This document shows positions 30,811-34,653 of a stretch of 34,653 nucleotides of DNA, piece by piece. Source of the DNA: Prevotellamassilia sp. (lineage in GTDB: Bacteria > Bacteroidota > Bacteroidia > Bacteroidales > Bacteroidaceae); NCBI GenBank assembly GCA_009775705.1, contig VSQE01000017.1, forward strand, positions 1-34,653, read 5' to 3'. The position numbers were made by a program, and so were the translations under genes. Position 1 is the stretch's first letter. Each line of letters opens with the position of its first letter. The notes under the pieces were generated by a model. The model saw only the letters and a list, made by a program, of their open reading frames with translations. It was not told where the DNA came from and made no database searches.

Positions 30811-32322
30811 ATGAAGAGACTGAGAAACCTTGCTTTTCTTGCCACAGTTCCGCTGTGGGCTGTCCCGGCCGCGCAGGCGCAGGTGGCCGCGCCGCAGAAC
30901 GGCGAATACTGGATAGACCAACAGTTCGACCGACGGAAAAGCGTAACGATAGCCGGCGGATGGCAGACAGAACTGGACGTATCGGCCCTCGGCGAAGGAA
31001 TGCACTCCATCTCCTTCCGGGCCTCGGACACACGCGGCCGCTGGTCTTCGCCCGTCACGCGATACTTCCTGCGCGCTGTGCCGTCGCACGAAGGGAATCT
31101 GCCCGCCACATACGAGTACTGGACCGACGGCCATTTCGACAAGCGCGTAACGGGACAGCTGGCAGAAGGCTGCGCCGATCTGCAGATTGACTGCTCCGCG
31201 CTTGTGCCGGGCATGCACGTGTTCAATATCCGCACGGGTGACGCTTACGGCAACTGGAGCGCACCGCGCACCCGGTATTTTCTGGTGCCAGCCCCCACGT
31301 TTGCCGACAACGCGCTTGCGGGCTACAAGTACTGGATAGACGGCGCATATGACCGAGCCGTCTCAGGGGTCATGGGAGAAACGGGCACGATTGATTTGCA
31401 ACTCGACCTGCAGAATCTGTGCAAAGGCCTCCACACGCTGAGCTATCAGGTGAGCGACAAGTGCGGAAAGACCAGTGCGCCGGTGGTGAGGTACTTTATC
31501 GTGCCGGACTTGCTTCCGGCCGGTAACAAGATGGCAGCCTACGAATACTGGTTCAACACCGGGCCGCGCGTCCGCGTAGAAGTGGAACCGGAAAATCCGT
31601 TGGCCTTGGACAACCTCGTCATAGAAATCAAAGATGTCGTGCCTAACGAGATTCCCGCCGACTACCGCTTCGATGCCGCAACGGAAACCGTCTATTGCGC
31701 GGACAACGTATTCTTCGGAATGGCCGCCTGCGATCAGGCCGGCAACTCCAGCGCCGCCGTTCTGTCGGAAACCTTCCCGATGACCGTCCCCGTCCGCCCT
31801 GCCTTTGCTGACCTGACGGAAGGAACGCCCATGGAGTTCGAAGCTCCCGGCCCCGGCCGCATCTGCGGCTTCCGCATGGACGCCACAGCCGGCGACAGCA
31901 TCGCCTGGACCCTGAACAGTGTCTGCACAGCGGACTTCTATGACGGCAACGGCACACGCCTGCCGGCGAAGACGAAGACCGACGAGGACGACAACACGAT
32001 TTACGAAATGAAAACCGCCACGAACAGGACATACGCGCTGCTGCACCACGCCTCGGCCGTGGTCCGCGAGATGGGCATCGCCTGCACAAGACTACAGACC
32101 ACCGGCATAGCGGAAACGATGTGCGGAGGCACCTTCCGAGCCGCGAAGAACAGTCTGACGGTAGACACACCGCACGGCGGCAGGCTCAGAGTTGTCTCGG
32201 CCGCCGGGCTGTCCGTTGCCGATGAGAACATCAGTGCGGGAACGACCCGCCTGTACCTGCCCGCCGGCATCTACCTGCTGCAATGGGAAAACGAAGCCGC
32301 ACGGAAAATTTTCATTCCGTAA
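30811..32322 (+). CDS. Secreted repeat protein with T9SS sorting domain
   Basis: The 503-residue product has a signal peptide (to about AQAQ, residue 24). Three to four repeats of about 90 residues follow, each opening with a Y-W-(I/T/F)-D or N motif (GEYWIDQQFDR, YEYWTDGHFDK, YKYWIDGAYDR, YEYWFNTGP) and closing with a strand such as SSPVTRYFL, SAPRTRYFL or SAPVVRYFI. They look like tandem Ig-like modules. A degenerate jelly-roll-like segment (about 340-420) and a T9SS type A sorting domain (RLRVVSAAGLSVAD, then GIYLLQW and ARKIFIP) follow. It is likely co-translated with the beta-helix gene and exported to the surface; the ligand is unknown. Confidence 0.82.
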   Translation: MKRLRNLAFLATVPLWAVPAAQAQVAAPQNGEYWIDQQFDRRKSVTIAGGWQTELDVSALGEGMHSISFRASDTRGRWSSPVTRYFLRAVPSHEGNLPATYEYWTDGHFDKRVTGQLAEGCADLQIDCSALVPGMHVFNIRTGDAYGNWSAPRTRYFLVPAPTFADNALAGYKYWIDGAYDRAVSGVMGETGTIDLQLDLQNLCKGLHTLSYQVSDKCGKTSAPVVRYFIVPDLLPAGNKMAAYEYWFNTGPRVRVEVEPENPLALDNLVIEIKDVVPNEIPADYRFDAATETVYCADNVFFGMAACDQAGNSSAAVLSETFPMTVPVRPAFADLTEGTPMEFEAPGPGRICGFRMDATAGDSIAWTLNSVCTADFYDGNGTRLPAKTKTDEDDNTIYEMKTATNRTYALLHHASAVVREMGIACTRLQTTGIAETMCGGTFRAAKNSLTVDTPHGGRLRVVSAAGLSVADENISAGTTRLYLPAGIYLLQWENEAARKIFIP

Positions 32323-32360
32323 GGATCTGCTGACAAGTTCGCGCCAACGCGGACCTGCAA

Positions 32361-32406
32361 AAAACCGGCCGGCGAAACTACTGCATACAGTTTGCCGGCC
32401 GGTTTT
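32361..32406. terminator. Bidirectional terminator
   Basis: AAAACCGGCCGGC (32361-32373) pairs with GCCGGCCGGTTTT (32394-32406), extended inward by an AAACT/AGTTT pair. It serves the T9SS repeat protein gene (+) and the nitroreductase gene (-). Confidence 0.9.
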
Positions 32407-32424
32407 CAGGTCTACACGTCCGCC

Positions 32425-33198
32425 TTAGTCCAAAGCAAGGAAGTCCTTCAGGTCCCCAACGGAGAGAAATCCCTGCCGGCAAAGGGCCTCGAGCATTCCG
32501 CGGGACATGCTCTCGTTGTCGCGGCGCGTATATCTCAAATCCGTAAAGATCTGCGCCAATGTCTCTTTTCCGTTCAGACGCACAAATTCCCGATTCTCGG
32601 GGAGAGCCTCTTTTGCCGCATAGTCCCTGTCGATTTCCGCGGCTCCGGGCTTCACATAACGCTCCCGATGAAGAACGGCCGAAAGAGGCAGACGGTCCGT
32701 CTGCGGCGGATGCTCGGCCGGCCACCCCACCGTGACAGTCGCCACAGGCATGACGAGCGAAGGCAATGAAAGCACTTCCGCTATCTGCGACGGGGTGTAA
32801 AGCGTAGTGCCGAGATAACAGACACCCAGTCCCTCTGCCTCGGCCAGTGTACAGAAAGTCTGGCAATACAGCAGAGCATCGGTGGCGGCATTCATGAACG
32901 AGAGAAAATTGTCATAGCCGGGATCGGCCTTACGCAGCCGGCACCAGGTCGTGGCCCGCTGAAAATCCGCGCAAAAGGTCAGCACCGCCGGAGCCTCTTT
33001 CACCATCGGCTGGTTGAAATGACAGGGAGACAATTTGTCCTTCATCCCCTCGTCACGGGTCAGCACCACACTATACAACTGCATGTTTCCCATTGTCTGC
33101 GTACGTTCGGCCTCTTCCAGCAAACGGCAAAGCAACGCCTCGTCGACTTCGCGACGGTCATACTTTCTGATGGTCTTTCTGTTTCTGATACAATCCAT
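32425..33198 (-). CDS. Nitroreductase family protein
   Basis: I choose the start at 33198, giving 257 residues beginning MDCIRNRKTIRKYD. This is the classical family opening, and the longer frame would run into the AraC gene. Residues 1-190 are the FMN-binding nitroreductase fold (NRKTIRKYD, then ERTQTMGNMQLYSVV near residue 37 and GLGVCYLGTTLY near 130). The C-terminal 60 residues are a family-specific extension. It likely reduces nitro or quinone compounds with NAD(P)H. It starts 28 bases after the AraC stop, so it is probably co-expressed with that regulator. Confidence 0.9.
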   Translation of the reverse strand: MDCIRNRKTIRKYDRREVDEALLCRLLEEAERTQTMGNMQLYSVVLTRDEGMKDKLSPCHFNQPMVKEAPAVLTFCADFQRATTWCRLRKADPGYDNFLSFMNAATDALLYCQTFCTLAEAEGLGVCYLGTTLYTPSQIAEVLSLPSLVMPVATVTVGWPAEHPPQTDRLPLSAVLHRERYVKPGAAEIDRDYAAKEALPENREFVRLNGKETLAQIFTDLRYTRRDNESMSRGMLEALCRQGFLSVGDLKDFLALD

Positions 33199-33226
33199 TT
33201 TCTGTTTTTTCAAAAAAGTCCCCGTC

Positions 33227-34111
33227 CTAAGACCTGCGGTAATCGGACGGTGAGATATTCGTGGCATTCTTAAAATATTTCCCAAGGAAACTCTGATTCG
33301 GGAAATTCAGTTCCTGCGCGATCTCTTTGATAGACAAATCCGTATTCCGTAGCAAGACCTTGACTTCCATGATGACCAAAGTCGTGATCCACTGCCTTGC
33401 CGTCTTTCCGCTGACGGCCTTCACCGCTTCCGAAAGGTACTTAGGCGTCAGGCACAGCTGGTCACTGTACCACATGACATTCCGCTCCGTCTTGAAGTGC
33501 ATTGACAGCAGGCGGATAAAACTATCGAAAAGGGCACAGCTGCGCGAGTGCTTCGCATCACACTGGGGACAACGTCGCGAAAGAATGTCGCAGATGTCAA
33601 AATAGAACGTCCGCATCTGGGCGATGATCGTCTCGCGGCGATAGCGGTGGGAGCGGTGGCGCAAACGCCGTACCAGCAGGTCATAGCTACCCCCGACTCT
33701 CCGCTGCTCCTCCTCGGACAGATGAAGCACGGGGTGATCAATCACATACAGCAGATAAGGCCACAAATGGTAAAGTCCTACAATACTCTCCTGCGAATAC
33801 CTGCGGGAAACAATGATGATCACACCATTGAAATCCGGACTGGTATGGCAGTCCTCGAAAATCTGTTCGCCCAAACCGATAAGAAAGTCACCGGCCTGCA
33901 TCTCCAGCCGTTGCGTGTTGAGCAGGAATCCGGCCTTTCCCGATCGGCAAAAACAATACATGATGAAACCGGGCTGCAAGGTCTTGTTGGAAAAATCCAT
34001 CCTGTCAAGATTGTCAAGAACAAGCAGCTCGTCATTCTCATCCAACGTATCGGGCGCGGCATACTGGCGGGCATAGTCCAGGCTAACCTGTTGTATCCTT
34101 CGATCGGACAT
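33227..34111 (-). CDS. AraC family transcriptional regulator
   Basis: I choose the start at 34111 (MSDRRIQQVSLDY), giving 294 residues; an ATG 45 bases upstream would add an untypical leader. Residues 30-150 form the effector-binding beta barrel. Residues 200-294 form the double helix-turn-helix domain (YSDQLCLTPKYLSEAVKAVSG and IKEIAQELNFPNQSFLGKYFK). It may control itself and the downstream nitroreductase. A CATCTTTG box upstream is only a partial promoter match. Confidence 0.92.
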   Translation of the reverse strand: MSDRRIQQVSLDYARQYAAPDTLDENDELLVLDNLDRMDFSNKTLQPGFIMYCFCRSGKAGFLLNTQRLEMQAGDFLIGLGEQIFEDCHTSPDFNGVIIIVSRRYSQESIVGLYHLWPYLLYVIDHPVLHLSEEEQRRVGGSYDLLVRRLRHRSHRYRRETIIAQMRTFYFDICDILSRRCPQCDAKHSRSCALFDSFIRLLSMHFKTERNVMWYSDQLCLTPKYLSEAVKAVSGKTARQWITTLVIMEVKVLLRNTDLSIKEIAQELNFPNQSFLGKYFKNATNISPSDYRRS

Positions 34112-34217
34112 ATTTAATTTATTGAATAAATACGGCACAAAGATGCCTATTTCCAACCAATCTCACCTCAGTTTTCCCGTTAAAATATGATTACATACAA
34201 AAACTTTCCCTGGAAAT

Positions 34218-34248
34218 TTTGCACATACAAAAATAAATTGTAATTTTG
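34218..34248 (+). promoter_or_regulatory. Promoter of tRNA-Ser
   Basis: TTTG (34218-34221), 19 bases, then TAATTTTG (34241-34248), 23 bases before the mature tRNA. Both boxes match fully. Confidence 0.75.
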
Positions 34249-34271
34249 CAACGTCTTTTATCAGGACCCTC

Positions 34272-34356
34272 GGAGAGATGGTAGAGTGGTCGATTACAGC
34301 AGTCTTGAAAACTGCCGTGCTGAAAGGCACCGGGGGTTCGAATCCCTCTCTCTCCG
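34272..34356 (+). tRNA. tRNA-Ser(UGA)
   Basis: Acceptor GGAGAGA pairs with TCTCTCC. The anticodon arm is GCAGT-CTTGAAA-ACTGC with TGA at 34316-34318, followed by the long variable arm typical of serine tRNAs and a T arm with GGTTCGAATCC. The CCA end is not encoded. Confidence 0.97.
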
Positions 34357-34390
34357 CAATAAACGCTGAAAATCAGCAAATTGTAAAATG

Positions 34391-34433
34391 AACACCCGAT
34401 TTTACACCCAAGAATGTAAAATCGGGTGTTTTT
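34391..34433 (+). terminator. Intrinsic terminator after tRNA-Ser
   Basis: AACACCCGATTTTACA (34391-34406) pairs perfectly with TGTAAAATCGGGTGTT (34415-34430), followed by TTT. Confidence 0.85.
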
Positions 34434-34581
34434 GTATTATTTAAGAAAACTGCCGAGCGACTATGCATTGATCAGTGATTCTTTCGGATCAGTCCGAAAA
34501 CCCTGTGGACATAATATTTTGAAAAAATTCCAATATTGCAATGTAAGAATACAGATTCTTTTAAGGCATTATAAATTAAGT

Positions 34582-34653
34582 ATGTCAGACAACCGCTTGA
34601 TTGGGTACCAGTATTATAACTCATCGTTTACGATTAATCACCCACATGGTTTT
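34582..34653 (+). CDS. Possible 5' end of a gene running off the window
   Basis: An ATG at 34582 opens a frame of 24 codons (MSDNRLIGYQYYNSSFTINH and on) that stays open to the window end. The region is more AT-rich than the rest. A perfect 7-base hairpin (TTTCGGA-TCAG-TCCGAAA, 34482-34499) lies upstream. Too short to identify. Confidence 0.3.
   Translation, partial: MSDNRLIGYQYYNSSFTINHPHGF

Noticed and set aside
34191..34379. 62-residue frame on the minus strand across tRNA-Ser
   Set aside because: GERGIRTPGAFQ is a typical false translation of antisense tRNA-Ser.

Overview
This window reads as a chromosomal segment of an intestinal-type member of the order Bacteroidales (phylum Bacteroidota) with a moderately high G+C content. 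The evidence is the repeated use of the Bacteroidota promoter form (TTTG or TTG at -33, 19-20 bases, then TAnnTTTG at -7) before tRNAs, RNA genes and coding genes; several secreted proteins ending in a type IX secretion (T9SS) C-terminal sorting domain; Omp28-like proteins; and the rplY-pth-S4 cluster. I cannot fix genus or species. No CRISPR array, transposase, integrase or phage gene was seen.

Layout. Positions 1-158 hold the truncated end of a dispersed repeat, followed by a cation efflux (CDF) gene at 428-1354. From 10772 down to 1522 on the minus strand run four exported T9SS cargo proteins: a choice-of-anchor J/Omp28-like protein, a 1039-residue fibronectin-type protein, a second Omp28-like protein and a subtilisin-like protease. 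Hairpin terminators separate some of them. Next come a rhamnose mutarotase-like gene (+), a membrane protein and a family 2 glycosyltransferase (-), and the queD-queE pair for queuosine precursor synthesis (+). A poorly coding stretch follows with two doubtful small ORFs, tRNA-Thr(CGU) and the second copy of the repeat. From 16377 to 20592 (+) there is a YeiH-type transporter, a fusion of a membrane anchor, MORN repeats and a GH25 lysozyme, and a secreted DRGH nuclease. From 26750 down to 20670 (-) lie a TonB-dependent receptor, an ABC-F ATPase with a Crp-type regulator, and an N-acetylneuraminate lyase-like gene. The third repeat copy (26888-27203) precedes the rplY-pth-S4 cluster (-). A strong promoter then opens a roughly 366-base structured RNA (29312-29677), which is followed by a secreted beta-helix protein and a repeat-rich T9SS protein. 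The window ends with an AraC regulator and nitroreductase pair (-), tRNA-Ser(UGA), and the first codons of a possible gene running off the end.

The most unusual content is non-coding. A dispersed element of about 315 bases occurs in three copies. Each complete copy carries its own promoter, a predicted RNA of about 45 bases with a strong terminator, and then four A-tract units spaced 21 bases apart. The second notable item is the long structured RNA at 29.3-29.7 kb. I do not recognise either with certainty. Coding observations worth attention are the GH25-MORN fusion next to a secreted nuclease, the T9SS cargo cluster without secretion machinery in the window, and a near-perfect palindrome over the -7 box of the TonB receptor promoter.
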